NCBI RefSeq assembly: GCF_028532725.1
Contig: NZ_JAQKGU010000002.1
Span: forward strand, 62,001-126,000
Direction: 5' to 3'
DNA length: 64,000 nucleotides
DNA from: Desulfovibrio sp. Fe33
GTDB lineage: Bacteria > Desulfobacterota > Desulfovibrionia > Desulfovibrionales > Desulfovibrionaceae
The position numbers were made by a program, and so were the translations under genes. The notes beneath the pieces are model-generated. The model had not been told where the DNA came from. It saw only the letters and a list, made by a program, of their open reading frames with translations, and did no database searches. Positions 26,853 through 35,025 of the stretch are shown in pieces; the first letter of the stretch is position 1; every line of letters begins with the position of its first letter.

Positions 26853-28019
26853 CTACGCCAACGCGCGCTCCCTGATTTTGTCGAGACGGGCCAGGTAGTC
26901 GGCGCGGTAGAACGGGCCGTTGGAGGTGAAGGCTTCGGCTGCCGGGCGGTGGGTGTCGCAGAAGGTAGCCATGAGCGGATTCCTGAAAATGCGTCCGTAG
27001 GCGCGGATCATGTGCAGGGTGTTGTGGCAGACGGGCATGAACTCGCCGGACGCGGCGAGCAGGGGCGTCCGGTCGCGGCCGAGGTCCATGAAGAAACTGG
27101 CCACGGCCTCGGCCCAGGGATAGTTGCTTTCGGTGGCGAACCTGTCGATGACGGCCTCATCGTCCAGAAGGGCGGGTTTCCATGGCCGGCTCCATTCCGT
27201 GGGCACGGTTTCGTCCGCTTCATACCGAATCTCCCCGTCTTCCATGAAATCGGCGACCTTGCGGGCCAGCGCGGCCCACATGGGGCCGATGTGCTCCACG
27301 TCGCGGGAGGCGATCAGTCCGACCACGGTGTTGTCGCGTTCCTCCAGTTCCAATTTGAGGAAGGGGCAATGGGCCTCTATGCCCTCGTCCGTTTCCCGCC
27401 AGATACCGCCGAAAACGCGGTTCACGTCGAGAATGCGCACGTCCAGTTCGCGTTCCCATACCGCGTAATGGGCCGGGGCCTCGCGGCTCAGCCGGTTCCA
27501 GTTCTCCAGGTAGGAGTGCGGGACGGGCCCGAAGGCGGGGTAGTGGTTGAGGCGGGCGGTGACCAGTATGGGCGTTTCCGGGAACTGTTGTCGGACCAGG
27601 GCCAGGAACCGGCCGAATCGTTGGAGGTACGAAGCCGGGTTGGGGCCAATGGGGCGGCATTGCTCGCTGATCCAGGCGGCCAGGTCCGGCCTGCCCGCGA
27701 AGGCCGCCGGGTTCATGTGGAAGATGAAGCCCTCGTTGTGCAGGAAGAGCGGGGCGGTTTCGTGGAACAGGTTCAGGACCAGAAGTTCGGGCGTGTCGTG
27801 GCTGCCGGGCAGTTCGAACTGGTATTCCGGCAGCCGTCCGTTGAAGATGTCCACCGCGCCATGCGGACTGGCCTGCCGCGTAAGCTCGGGCGGAATCCCG
27901 CCGGGGTGGCTGGCATGGGTCATGGGCGAAGCGAGGGGCCGGTGGGCGGCGGGCAGGCCGAGAGCGGCCACGGCCTTGCCGAGGAATTCCATTTGACAGT
28001 TGCCCAGAAAGTGCAGCAT
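26853..28019 (-). CDS. GNCQ-motif (WcbI/SGNH-like) protein of unknown function
   Basis: A 388-residue soluble protein that starts MLHFLGNCQMEFLGKAV. The GNCQ motif directly at the N-terminus is the nucleophile-loop signature of the WcbI-type polysaccharide-modifying family, related to SGNH hydrolases. Further candidate elements are the strand ETPILVTARLNHYP and a late SRDVEHIGPMW with Asp and His. No signal peptide or membrane helix is seen. Most of the protein matches nothing I recognise, so the family call is tentative. It is divergent from the metallo-hydrolase gene (64 bases apart) and convergent with the Zra-like operon. A hydrolase or acyltransferase on a sugar or peptide would be the best guess. 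Confidence 0.65.
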   Translation of the reverse strand: MLHFLGNCQMEFLGKAVAALGLPAAHRPLASPMTHASHPGGIPPELTRQASPHGAVDIFNGRLPEYQFELPGSHDTPELLVLNLFHETAPLFLHNEGFIFHMNPAAFAGRPDLAAWISEQCRPIGPNPASYLQRFGRFLALVRQQFPETPILVTARLNHYPAFGPVPHSYLENWNRLSREAPAHYAVWERELDVRILDVNRVFGGIWRETDEGIEAHCPFLKLELEERDNTVVGLIASRDVEHIGPMWAALARKVADFMEDGEIRYEADETVPTEWSRPWKPALLDDEAVIDRFATESNYPWAEAVASFFMDLGRDRTPLLAASGEFMPVCHNTLHMIRAYGRIFRNPLMATFCDTHRPAAEAFTSNGPFYRADYLARLDKIRERALA

Positions 28020-28083
28020 TCTTATCCTCGCGAAATCGTTAACGTCATCGTTTCATACGCAGCAAAAAGCCGCAGGGCAAGCC

Positions 28084-28713
28084 ATGGCCAAACTGACCAT
28101 TGAAACCTTCATTCTCGGCCCGGACGAGACCAACTGCCACCTGGTGAGCCTGGGCGGCAACGCCGTGGTCTTCGACGTTGGCCTGGAGCCCGGCCGTCTT
28201 ATAGAGCGCATCACGGCTCTCGGCTTGAATCTGGAAGCCGTGTTCCTGACCCATTTCCATATTGACCATATCGGCGGGGTCAAGGAACTGCTTGAGGCCC
28301 ATCCCGCGCCCGTCTACGCCAGCCCTGAGGACGAGTTCCTGAAGGAGCTTTCCTTCGAGGCTGGCGGCAACCGGGAATTTGTTCCCTACATCGACTTCGC
28401 CTATACCCCCATCGGGCCCGGCAGACGCACCGCGCTGGCCCAGCCGCTGTTCGTGCTGGACACCCCCGGCCATACGCCGGGCGGCCTGTCCTATTTCTTT
28501 CCTTCCGCCGGGTGCGTTTTCGTGGGCGACCTGCTGTTCATGATAGCGGTGGGACGGACCGACCTGCCGCGCGGCAGCTCCTCGGCTCTGCTTGGCTCCA
28601 TCCGTTCCCGCATCTTCACCCTGCCCGGGGACACCCGCGTCTATTCGGGCCACGGCCCCATGACCACGGTGCGCCACGAGAGGGAAAACAACCCGCATTT
28701 CATATTCAGTTGA
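28084..28713 (+). CDS. MBL-fold metallo-hydrolase (glyoxalase II-like)
   Basis: A 209-residue cytoplasmic protein with the metallo-beta-lactamase fold. The binuclear metal motif is THFHIDHIGG (about residues 55-64), followed by the third ligand His in DTPGHTPGG, Asp in FVGDLLF and His in VYSGHGP. This arrangement matches the small YcbL-type branch of the hydroxyacylglutathione hydrolase family. The ATG at 28084 fits the family N-terminus; the frame is open to 28000 without similarity. The substrate is not defined. It is divergently transcribed from the GNCQ gene. Confidence 0.9.
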   Translation: MAKLTIETFILGPDETNCHLVSLGGNAVVFDVGLEPGRLIERITALGLNLEAVFLTHFHIDHIGGVKELLEAHPAPVYASPEDEFLKELSFEAGGNREFVPYIDFAYTPIGPGRRTALAQPLFVLDTPGHTPGGLSYFFPSAGCVFVGDLLFMIAVGRTDLPRGSSSALLGSIRSRIFTLPGDTRVYSGHGPMTTVRHERENNPHFIFS

Positions 28714-28774
28714 TCGCGAAGGGTGATTTTCCCGCCCGAGGAGCCTTTCGCGTCGCCTTTGTTCGCGTGAGGAC

Positions 28775-28803
28775 TTGATTCAACGGAAGATCGAAGGCAT
28801 AGA
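28775..28803 (+). promoter_or_regulatory. Possible sigma-70 promoter of the porin gene
   Basis: TTGATT, a 17-base spacer and CATAGA lie about 60 bases before the porin start. The -35 is fair and the -10 weak. Confidence 0.3.
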
Positions 28804-28865
28804 GGCGGTAAGGGCCGTTGATCCGGCTCGCTTCGTTTCGAGGTCCGGAACAAAGGAGATTCGCC

Positions 28866-30107
28866 GTGCCTGCTAAAATCATGTCCGTCGTGTTGGTTTG
28901 TCTTCTGGCTTTGGCTATGGTCCCGCCATGTGCGGCCGAGGAGGGGGAAGACGTTTCCAAGTGGGGCGTCGTCACCGGGCAGACCCGGCTGTATTATTTC
29001 ACCCAGCGGAACAAGACCACAGGCGATGATTACGACAACATCAAGGAATCATTTGCGATAGGCGGTTATCTCAAATACGAGACCCCGTGGCTGGGCGACC
29101 ACTTCGGCGCGGCCGCCGCTCTGTACGGCACCGCGCCCGTGACCGCCGAGCTCAACCAGGAGAACCAGGGCGGAACCGGGCTCCTCACCCCGGATAACGA
29201 AGGGTTCGCGGTCCTGGCCGAGGCGTATTTCAAGGTCCGTTTCGAGCAGTCCGAAGCGCGGTTCTGGCGGCAGCGCATCGAGACCCCGTTCATCAACGGC
29301 AACGACAGCCGTATGCTTCCCCAGACCTTTGAGGCCTATGGGTTGAAATCCTCGGACATCGAGACCCTGGAGTGGTCGCTTTTCTGGGTGGACAAGGAGA
29401 AGGGCCGCGACACGGACCTGTTCAAGTCCATGACCGAGATGGCCGGGCTGGACAATCGGGGCGGCGTGCTGATGGCCGGGGCCGACTGGACGCCGGAAAA
29501 GGCGCTGCCCATGCGGTTCTGGAATTATTACGCCCCCGACTTGGACAACACCTTTTTCACGCAGATCAAGTACGCCTTCGGCGATCCCGAGGGGGTGCGC
29601 TACAGCCTGCTCTTCCAGGGGGTGGATCAGCGCAGCGTGGGCGATCAGTTGGGCGGGGACTACACCACGGGCGAACTCGGCCTCATGGGTTCCGTCACGT
29701 TCGCCGGAATCACCTTCGAGCTCGGCGGGACCGCGGTGGACGGCTCCAAGGGAATCCGCAATTCCTGGGGCACTTATCCGTTCTTCAACAACCTGATGGC
29801 CTACGCCTTCGACAGGGCCGGGGAAAAGACGCTATATCTGGGGCTGGCCTATGACTTCGCGCGTATCGGCGCCAAGGGTTTTTCCGCCAACATCAAGACC
29901 GGTTTTGGCGACACGCCGGACTCCGGCCGCAACGCCTCCTTCGACCGCAACGAGTACACCCTGAACCTGAATTACGCCTTTGATGGCGATCTCAAGGGGT
30001 TGTCCATTCTCAACCGCTGGTCCTATCAGGACGCGGACGAGGATCTGGGCGGCAAGGACGGCTTCCAGGTACGGCTCCGCCTGCAATACGATTTCCAACT
30101 GCTCTAG
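28866..30107 (+). CDS. Outer-membrane porin (OprD-like)
   Basis: A 413-residue exported beta-barrel protein. A signal peptide (SVVLVCLLALAMVPPCAA) precedes a mature part of alternating short strands with aromatic girdles. Landmarks are TRLYYFTQRN, GGYLKYETPWLGDHFGAAAA and RFWRQRIETPFINGNDSRM, the last resembling the OprD/OprM-like substrate-specific porin family. The chain ends with a strand LRLQYDFQLL. The start is GTG at 28866, chosen because AAGGAG lies 7 bases upstream; the open frame begins at 28818. Sulfate reducers commonly carry such porins in high number. The solute is unknown. It is monocistronic by spacing. Confidence 0.88.
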   Translation: MPAKIMSVVLVCLLALAMVPPCAAEEGEDVSKWGVVTGQTRLYYFTQRNKTTGDDYDNIKESFAIGGYLKYETPWLGDHFGAAAALYGTAPVTAELNQENQGGTGLLTPDNEGFAVLAEAYFKVRFEQSEARFWRQRIETPFINGNDSRMLPQTFEAYGLKSSDIETLEWSLFWVDKEKGRDTDLFKSMTEMAGLDNRGGVLMAGADWTPEKALPMRFWNYYAPDLDNTFFTQIKYAFGDPEGVRYSLLFQGVDQRSVGDQLGGDYTTGELGLMGSVTFAGITFELGGTAVDGSKGIRNSWGTYPFFNNLMAYAFDRAGEKTLYLGLAYDFARIGAKGFSANIKTGFGDTPDSGRNASFDRNEYTLNLNYAFDGDLKGLSILNRWSYQDADEDLGGKDGFQVRLRLQYDFQLL

Positions 30108-30209
30108 CGGGCGCAAGCGGCGCGCATGACGCAAAAAGCGCTTCATGTTCATTGCTTTATTTATTATGTTGAAGACGGCTGGCTTCCATAACCCCCCGAG
30201 GTTCGACAG

Positions 30210-31277
30210 ATGGCAGAAGAAAGCGTTCCGGTGAAGGAAGAGACGGCGGTTGCGCCCGAAGTGCATGAAGCGGCGAAAAAGTTGCTGACCCGGCGGTTCA
30301 GGTTCATCCGGAAGCCGGACGAATCCCTGAAGCGGCTGGCGCGGCTCGGGGTCAAGCGTGTGGCGGCGGACATGGCCGCCCATCCGCAACGCTATCGTGA
30401 GCCTGAGCCGGAAGAGCCCCTGCCCGAGGTCAAGCCGCTGGACCCCTTGGACATCCTGCGCAAGGATCACCAGCTTCCGGCCCTGCCCCAAGTCTTTCTG
30501 GAATTGCAACAGGCCATCGGCTCCCGCTCCACCTCGGCCGACGACCTGGCCGAGATCATCAGCCAGGACCCCGGCCTGACCGCCTTTCTTCTGCGCATGG
30601 TCAATTCCGCCTTCTACTCCCTGCCCATGCAGATCGACACCATTTCGCGCGCCGTCACCGTGGTCGGCGTGAACCAGCTTTCCACCCTGGCCGTGGGCAC
30701 TTCGGTCATGTCCCTGTTCAAGGATGTGCCTGCCGACGTCATCGACATGGAGCAGTTCTGGAAACATTCCATCTGCTGCGGCCTCATCGCCCGGCGGCTG
30801 TGCCGCATGTCGGGCAAGGGCGACCCGGAGCGGGCTTTCGTTTCCGGCTTGCTGCACGATATCGGCCAGCTCATCCTCCTACAGGTCGAGCCGGAGCGGG
30901 CCACGGCCGTCCACGCCCACGCGCGGGCCAAGGACGCGGTGCTGTTCGCCGAGGAAAAGACCCTGCTCGGGTTCGATCATGCCACCTTGGGGGGAATGCT
31001 GCTGCGCAAGTGGAACTTCCCCTACGTCCTGGTTTCCGCCGTGCTCGAACATCATCATCCCAAACTCGGGCACAAGGAGGCGGAACCCCTTCTGGTGCAC
31101 TGCGCCGAGACCCTCGCCACCGGCCTGGGCGTCGGTTCCAGCGGTGAGTTCTTTGTCCAGCCGCCGTCGCCGGAGGCGTGGGCGTCCATGAACTTCACCC
31201 CGGAACAGATGGACGAGATGGTCGAGGACTTGGACGAGGAATTGGAGGAGGCGTTCTCCATTCTCCTGGACCGGTAG
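30210..31277 (+). CDS. HDOD-domain protein
   Basis: A 355-residue soluble protein. After an N-terminal 85-residue charged region comes an HDOD domain (about 90-290), with LPALPQVFLELQQAIG, the IISQDPGLTAFLLRMVNSAFYS block and an HD-like LLHDIGQLILLQ and EHHHPK. HDOD proteins are regulatory domains related to HD phosphohydrolases but usually lack activity; in several bacteria they act in cyclic-di-GMP, motility or stress signalling. The C-terminus is acidic. No partner gene is adjacent. The ATG at 30210 follows a weak site (CGAGG). Confidence 0.9.
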   Translation: MAEESVPVKEETAVAPEVHEAAKKLLTRRFRFIRKPDESLKRLARLGVKRVAADMAAHPQRYREPEPEEPLPEVKPLDPLDILRKDHQLPALPQVFLELQQAIGSRSTSADDLAEIISQDPGLTAFLLRMVNSAFYSLPMQIDTISRAVTVVGVNQLSTLAVGTSVMSLFKDVPADVIDMEQFWKHSICCGLIARRLCRMSGKGDPERAFVSGLLHDIGQLILLQVEPERATAVHAHARAKDAVLFAEEKTLLGFDHATLGGMLLRKWNFPYVLVSAVLEHHHPKLGHKEAEPLLVHCAETLATGLGVGSSGEFFVQPPSPEAWASMNFTPEQMDEMVEDLDEELEEAFSILLDR

Positions 31278-31398
31278 CTACCCTTCGGAAACGGGCTGTC
31301 CCCGCTTCGGACGTCGGTCTCCCGCGCGTCGTGTTTGACAACTTTCGCGCCAGGCCGTAGATGTTCCGACCGAACCCGAATCAACGGAGGTTTTGCCA

Positions 31399-31620
31399 TT
31401 GCGTGAAAAAGTGGAAGCCGTGCTGGACAAGGTCCGGCCCATGCTGCAGGGCGACGGCGGCGATGTGGAATTGGTGGAAATCACCGATTCCGGTATCGTC
31501 AAGGTTCGCCTGACCGGAGCCTGCAAGGGATGTCCCATGTCCCAGATGACTCTCAAGAACGGCATAGAACGGATTATCCTCAAGGAAATCCCCGAAGTGA
31601 AAGGCGTCGAAGCCGTATAG
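31399..31620 (+). CDS. NifU C-terminal domain (Nfu-type) iron-sulfur scaffold
   Basis: A 73-residue stand-alone Nfu domain. It has VRPMLQGDGGDVELVEI and GACKGCPMSQMTLKNGIE, with the CxxC (about Cys42 and Cys45) that holds a bridging Fe-S cluster between two monomers. It delivers clusters to apoproteins. The start is TTG at 31399 with GGAGG 8 bases before it; a TTG at 31393 is in frame but only two bases from that site. In a sulfate reducer many Fe-S enzymes would be clients. It is not linked to an isc or suf operon here. Confidence 0.92.
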   Translation: MREKVEAVLDKVRPMLQGDGGDVELVEITDSGIVKVRLTGACKGCPMSQMTLKNGIERIILKEIPEVKGVEAV

Positions 31621-31781
31621 CGGCGCAGATGCCTCCAGCCGCCCCATCCCCTTTTCCTTACTAAGCTTTTTGGGTCGCTTCGCGAGGGGAGGCGGAGAGC
31701 ATCGGATAGACATATTGCCTAAATTAGAAACCCTGCCGCATTCGCACCATCCGCGAGGCGGCGATAAAAGTTTTGGAGATT

Positions 31782-31811
31782 CTTAAGAACCTTTTTCAAA
31801 AGGGTCTTAAG
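31782..31811 (+). promoter_or_regulatory. Long hairpin just upstream of gltX
   Basis: CTTAAGA-A-CCTTT and AAAGG-G-TCTTAAG form a stem of about 12-13 pairs with one mismatch and a 4-base loop. It ends 3 bases before the ribosome binding site (CCGGAGG, 31814-31820) and 17 bases before the gltX ATG. No T-run follows, so it is not a simple terminator. It could act on translation or be a processing site. Confidence 0.5.
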
Positions 31812-31828
31812 CCGCCGGAGGCATTCTC

Positions 31829-33226
31829 ATGACCAAGATCGTTTCCCGTTTCGCGCCGAGCCCGACCGGGTTCCTGCATATCGGCGGTGCCCGCACCGCA
31901 CTGTTTTCCTGGCTCCTTGCCCGGTCCATGGGCGGGGAATTTCGTTTGCGCATCGAAGACACGGACCGCGAGCGGTCCACCCAGGAGGCCACGGACGCCA
32001 TCATCGACTCCATGCGCTGGCTCGGCCTTGAACACGACGGTGAGATCGTCTTCCAGTCCGACCGTTCCGATCGGCACAACGAGGTCATCGACCAGCTCAT
32101 CGCCTCGGGCCACGCCTACTACTGTCAGTGCAGCAAGGAGGACGTGGACGCCATGCGTGAAAAGGCCATGCAGGAAGGCCGCAAGCCCAAGTACGACGGC
32201 ACCTGCCGCGAAAAGGGGCTGACTTCGGGCGTGGTCCGGCTCAAGGCTCCGCTGGAAGGAGCCACCGGATACAAGGACATGGTCAAGGGCTTCATCTCGG
32301 TGGAGAACTCCGAGATGGACGACATGATCCTGCGCCGCACGGACGGAACGCCCACCTACAACCTGGCCGTGGTGGTGGACGATCACGACATGGGAGTGAC
32401 CCATGTGTTGCGCGGCGACGACCACGTGAACAATACCCCCAGGCAGATTCTCATCTATCGCGCCATGGGTTGGGACGTGCCCGAGTTCGGCCACGTGCCC
32501 ATGATCCTCGGCCCGGACAAGAAGAAGCTTTCCAAGCGCCACGGCGCGCTGTCGGTCATGGAATATGAAAAGATGGGCTACCTGCCCGAGGCCGTGACCA
32601 ACTATCTGGCCCGCTTGGGATGGTCCCACGGCGATCAGGAACTGTTCACCATGGACGAGATGGTCGAATTCTTCACCACCGACGGCCTGGGCAATTCCCC
32701 GTCGGTCTTCGACCTGACCAAGTTCGAATGGGTCAACGGCCAGTACATGCAGAAGGCGGACCCGGACCGTCTGGCCGGGATGCTCTGCGATTTCCTGGCC
32801 CGAGAGGTGGGCGAGGAAGAGGCCAAGTCCGTGACCCGCGAGCAGTTCGCCCGCATCGCGCCCCTGTTGCAGCCTCGGGCCAAGTCCGTGCTCGATATGC
32901 TGGAGCAGGCCCGCCCGTTCATCGTGGACGCCACGTTCCTGCCCTACGACGAAAGCGCCGTGAAGAAATTCCTGACCGACGAGACCAAGCCTCTGCTTGC
33001 GGAGATCGCTGAGCGCATGGAAGGTCTCGACGAGTTCACCGAAGCGTCCCTGGAGGAATTGCACCGGCAGTTCATCGAGGAGAAGGACATCAAGTTCAAG
33101 GTCGTCGCGCAGCCCCTTCGGGTGGCCATCACCGGCAAGACCCAGTCGCCCGGCCTGTTCGAGACCATGATCGTGCTCGGCAAGGAGCAGACGCTGTCCC
33201 GCATCAGAAGGGCGGTGGAGCTGTAG
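31829..33226 (+). CDS. gltX: Glutamyl-tRNA synthetase
   Basis: A 465-residue class I synthetase; it charges tRNA-Glu and so also feeds haem synthesis through glutamyl-tRNA. HIGH-type motif in APSPTGFLHIGGARTAL (residues about 8-24), the GluRS-specific FRLRIEDTDRERS, and KLSKRHG near residue 232. The C-terminal anticodon-binding domain is complete, ending LSRIRRAVEL. Length is normal. In organisms lacking GlnRS the enzyme also charges tRNA-Gln; whether that holds here cannot be told from this window. It is preceded by a hairpin at its ribosome binding site and followed by a terminator. Confidence 0.98.
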   Translation: MTKIVSRFAPSPTGFLHIGGARTALFSWLLARSMGGEFRLRIEDTDRERSTQEATDAIIDSMRWLGLEHDGEIVFQSDRSDRHNEVIDQLIASGHAYYCQCSKEDVDAMREKAMQEGRKPKYDGTCREKGLTSGVVRLKAPLEGATGYKDMVKGFISVENSEMDDMILRRTDGTPTYNLAVVVDDHDMGVTHVLRGDDHVNNTPRQILIYRAMGWDVPEFGHVPMILGPDKKKLSKRHGALSVMEYEKMGYLPEAVTNYLARLGWSHGDQELFTMDEMVEFFTTDGLGNSPSVFDLTKFEWVNGQYMQKADPDRLAGMLCDFLAREVGEEEAKSVTREQFARIAPLLQPRAKSVLDMLEQARPFIVDATFLPYDESAVKKFLTDETKPLLAEIAERMEGLDEFTEASLEELHRQFIEEKDIKFKVVAQPLRVAITGKTQSPGLFETMIVLGKEQTLSRIRRAVEL

Positions 33227-33252
33227 CCCGCCGCACCCGGTTGAAATATCGT

Positions 33253-33288
33253 GAAGGCCCCCGTCGGATATATCCGGCGGGGGCCTTC
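33253..33288 (+). terminator. Terminator between gltX and the SHOCT gene
   Basis: GAAGGCCCCCG and CGGGGGCCTTC with an inner CGGATATATCCG form a long near-perfect stem 27 bases after gltX. The T-run is short (GTTT), and the stem is symmetrical, so it may serve the convergent SHOCT gene as well. Confidence 0.75.
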
Positions 33289-33306
33289 GTTTGGGGTGCT
33301 GCTCCA

Positions 33307-33588
33307 TTAACCGTCGCGCAGTTCGTCCTTCATGGCGAGGAACGTGCTCTTATCGATCTCGCCGGACGCGTAGCGGCGTTTGAGGATTTCCTCCGGCGTT
33401 GCGGATTCCGGAGGTGTGGCTGGTTTGTGGAATAATCGCACCGAGATATATATTATCAGCCCCAGCACCAGGAATTGGATAACTCCCCCGTGGAGGAAGC
33501 TCATTGAGCCGAACCAACCGCCGGACCCTTCGCCGAATCGGAATCCCGGGCCGGAACACCAGGTTCCGAGTGAAGTCAAAAATTCCAT
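33307..33588 (-). CDS. Small membrane protein with C-terminal SHOCT domain
   Basis: A 93-residue protein. Residues 1-35 are Gly/aromatic-rich (WCSGPGFRFGEGSGGWFGS), one membrane helix follows (about 40-58, VIQFLVLGLIIYISVRLF), and the C-terminus is a SHOCT module (TPEEILKRRYASGEIDKSTF), a short oligomerisation helix pair. Such small SHOCT membrane proteins are often found next to metal-resistance and envelope-stress genes, though their function is not known. The ATG at 33588 follows GGAGAG. A sigma-54 promoter lies at 33620-33636, giving a leader of about 22 bases, and half-sites like those upstream of the Zra-like operon lie beyond it, so it may belong to that regulon. Confidence 0.85.
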   Translation of the reverse strand: MEFLTSLGTWCSGPGFRFGEGSGGWFGSMSFLHGGVIQFLVLGLIIYISVRLFHKPATPPESATPEEILKRRYASGEIDKSTFLAMKDELRDG

Positions 33589-33619
33589 GATCTCTCCAGA
33601 GCTTGTTTGCCTGGAAGAT

Positions 33620-33636
33620 AGCACGGACTATGCCAA
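33620..33636 (-). promoter_or_regulatory. Sigma-54 promoter of the SHOCT gene
   Basis: On the minus strand TTGGCATAGTCCGTGCT has -24 GG and -12 GC with exactly 10 bases between, and shares TTGGCA and GTGCT with the promoter at 21682. The predicted start near 33610 is 22 bases ahead of the ATG. Confidence 0.7.
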
Positions 33637-33687
33637 ACGAGTTGTGGAGCTATTTCAGCGTGTTGAGACTAAGACGGGAGAGAAATA

Positions 33688-33737
33688 TTGTGCAGTTGTG
33701 CAATGCTTTGCGTGCGGACTTGACGAAAAATTGCACT
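33688..33737 (-). promoter_or_regulatory. Probable activator half-sites upstream of the SHOCT gene
   Basis: On the plus strand TTGTGCA occurs twice in direct repeat (33688-33694, 33696-33702, the second extended to TTGTGCAA), and TTGCACT lies at 33731-33737. These match the TTGCACA/TGTGCAA half-sites at 21571-21629. The cluster is centred about 85 bases upstream of the predicted start, the same distance as the proximal palindrome at 21613-21629. The arrangement is not a perfect palindrome here. Confidence 0.5.
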
Positions 33738-33773
33738 ATGGGGGGCGGGGAGGGATGGCAGGTCAATAGACGC

Positions 33774-33814
33774 AAAAAAGTTGCCGCCGAAATGTTTTCG
33801 GCGGCAACTTTCGG
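33774..33814 (-). terminator. Terminator after rpmB
   Basis: On the minus strand AAGTTGCCGCCGAAA and TTTCGGCGGCAACTT form a 15-bp stem followed by TTTTTT, 21 bases past the rpmB stop. Confidence 0.93.
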
Positions 33815-33834
33815 CCATCGAAATGTGCAGCACG

Positions 33835-34050
33835 TTATGCTTCGGGCTTCTTGTTGGCCACGGGCTTGACCACTGCGCCGTTGCGGATGCAGCGGGTGCA
33901 GGCCTTGATGCTGACGACCTGGCCGGACTCCAACTGATGACGAACCTTCTGCAGGTTGGGCATGAAGCGGCGTTTGGTCTTGATGTGGGAGTGGCTGACG
34001 TTGTTGCCAGTCTGGGGACCCTTTCCACAAATATCGCAAACCTGGGACAT
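33835..34050 (-). CDS. rpmB: Ribosomal protein L28
   Basis: A 71-residue protein of the large ribosomal subunit. It starts [20 protein letters not shown], the L28 signature, followed by [13 protein letters not shown]. It keeps both cysteine pairs (CDIC near the start and CTRC near residue 53), the zinc-binding form of L28, which has zinc-free paralogues in some bacteria. The ATG at 34050 has AGGAGGT upstream; the much longer frame beyond it is an artefact of the opposite-strand genes. It is monocistronic, divergent from yceD-rpmF-plsX. Confidence 0.97.
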   Translation of the reverse strand: MSQVCDICGKGPQTGNNVSHSHIKTKRRFMPNLQKVRHQLESGQVVSIKACTRCIRNGAVVKPVANKKPEA

Positions 34051-34182
34051 TGCGACCTCCTGATGTATTCTAAGGAAATAAATCGTTTTCGTACTTGCGA
34101 ACCCGCCTGGTTCTGGTAGCTTCTCCGGTCGGCGGGAGAGAATCCTTACCGAGCCCTGAAGCAAATGGCAAGGGTTTTTTTC

Positions 34183-34210
34183 TTGACATGGGATTTTATT
34201 ACCATATAGG
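34183..34210 (+). promoter_or_regulatory. Sigma-70 promoter of yceD-rpmF-plsX
   Basis: A consensus TTGACA (34183-34188), 16-base spacer and TATAGG (34205-34210) lie 49 bases before the yceD start. Confidence 0.72.
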
Positions 34211-34258
34211 AAGCACCGGTTGTCCGGCCGTGGAGCCGGACCGAAGACGGAGTACGAC

Positions 34259-34780
34259 ATGGTTGAATATTGGCTGACGATCAGCGACATTGCCGCGGAG
34301 GGCGGGAACTTCACCTTCGATGACCAGGATTTCTGGCGCGAGGCGTGGCGTACGTTCAAACTGGACATCCGTCCGGGCCGCGATCTCGTGGCCGAGTATT
34401 CCGTTTTGCCCCAGTCTGACGACGGGGCGCTGGTGCGCGGCACCCTCAAGGGAGCCGTCAAGCTGGCCTGCGACCGCTGCGCCGAATTTTTTGAATACGG
34501 GATCGAAGTGGACTTCGACGCCTTCGAGCAGTTGCCCAATGGCGACGAGGACGACGGCGACCCGCGGGTGCGCGTGGAAAACGGCCAGCTCCAGCTCGAC
34601 ATGGGCACCATCCTCTGGGAGGAGTTCGCCCTGGCCCTGCCGTTCAAGCCCTTGTGCGGCGAATCCTGCAAGGGCGTGTGTCCCGGATGCGGGGCCAACC
34701 TCAATTCCGGCGAGTGTTCCTGCGAGCTGGATGATGGTGACGAAAGGCTTGCGGTTTTCCGCGACTTGAAGATAAAGTAA
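34259..34780 (+). CDS. yceD: DUF177 (YceD-type) 23S rRNA accumulation protein
   Basis: A 173-residue cytoplasmic protein. The DUF177 core includes [20 protein letters not shown] with a CxxC, and the C-terminus has [17 protein letters not shown] and CSC, giving a Cys-rich zinc-type end. In E. coli and plants the family is needed for normal 23S rRNA accumulation; it is nearly always directly upstream of rpmF and plsX, as here. The ATG at 34259 follows ACGGAG and lies 49 bases after a good promoter. The middle part is acidic and weakly conserved. Confidence 0.92.
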   Translation: MVEYWLTISDIAAEGGNFTFDDQDFWREAWRTFKLDIRPGRDLVAEYSVLPQSDDGALVRGTLKGAVKLACDRCAEFFEYGIEVDFDAFEQLPNGDEDDGDPRVRVENGQLQLDMGTILWEEFALALPFKPLCGESCKGVCPGCGANLNSGECSCELDDGDERLAVFRDLKIK

Positions 34781-34845
34781 CGCCCTTGCCCGGAGCTTCG
34801 GCTTCGTGCATTCGGTTGAGAACAAATCAATACGAGGTATATATC

Positions 34846-35025
34846 ATGGCTGTCCCCAAGAAGAAAACGTCCAAGTCCCGCAAGGGTATGCGCCGCGCTC
34901 ACGATAAGGTTGCCGCTCCCAACGTCATTTACTGCGAATGCGGTGAACCCACCCTGCCCCATCGCGCCTGCTCTGTCTGCGGCTCCTACAAGGGGCGTCA
35001 GGTCATTGACGGCGAAGATGCCTAG
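34846..35025 (+). CDS. rpmF: Ribosomal protein L32
   Basis: A 59-residue protein of the large subunit starting [20 protein letters not shown], the L32 signature, with a zinc ribbon formed by CECG and CSVCG. It is preceded by CGAGGT. The last 8 bases overlap the plsX start, a conserved coupling of ribosome and phospholipid synthesis genes. Confidence 0.98.
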   Translation: MAVPKKKTSKSRKGMRRAHDKVAAPNVIYCECGEPTLPHRACSVCGSYKGRQVIDGEDA

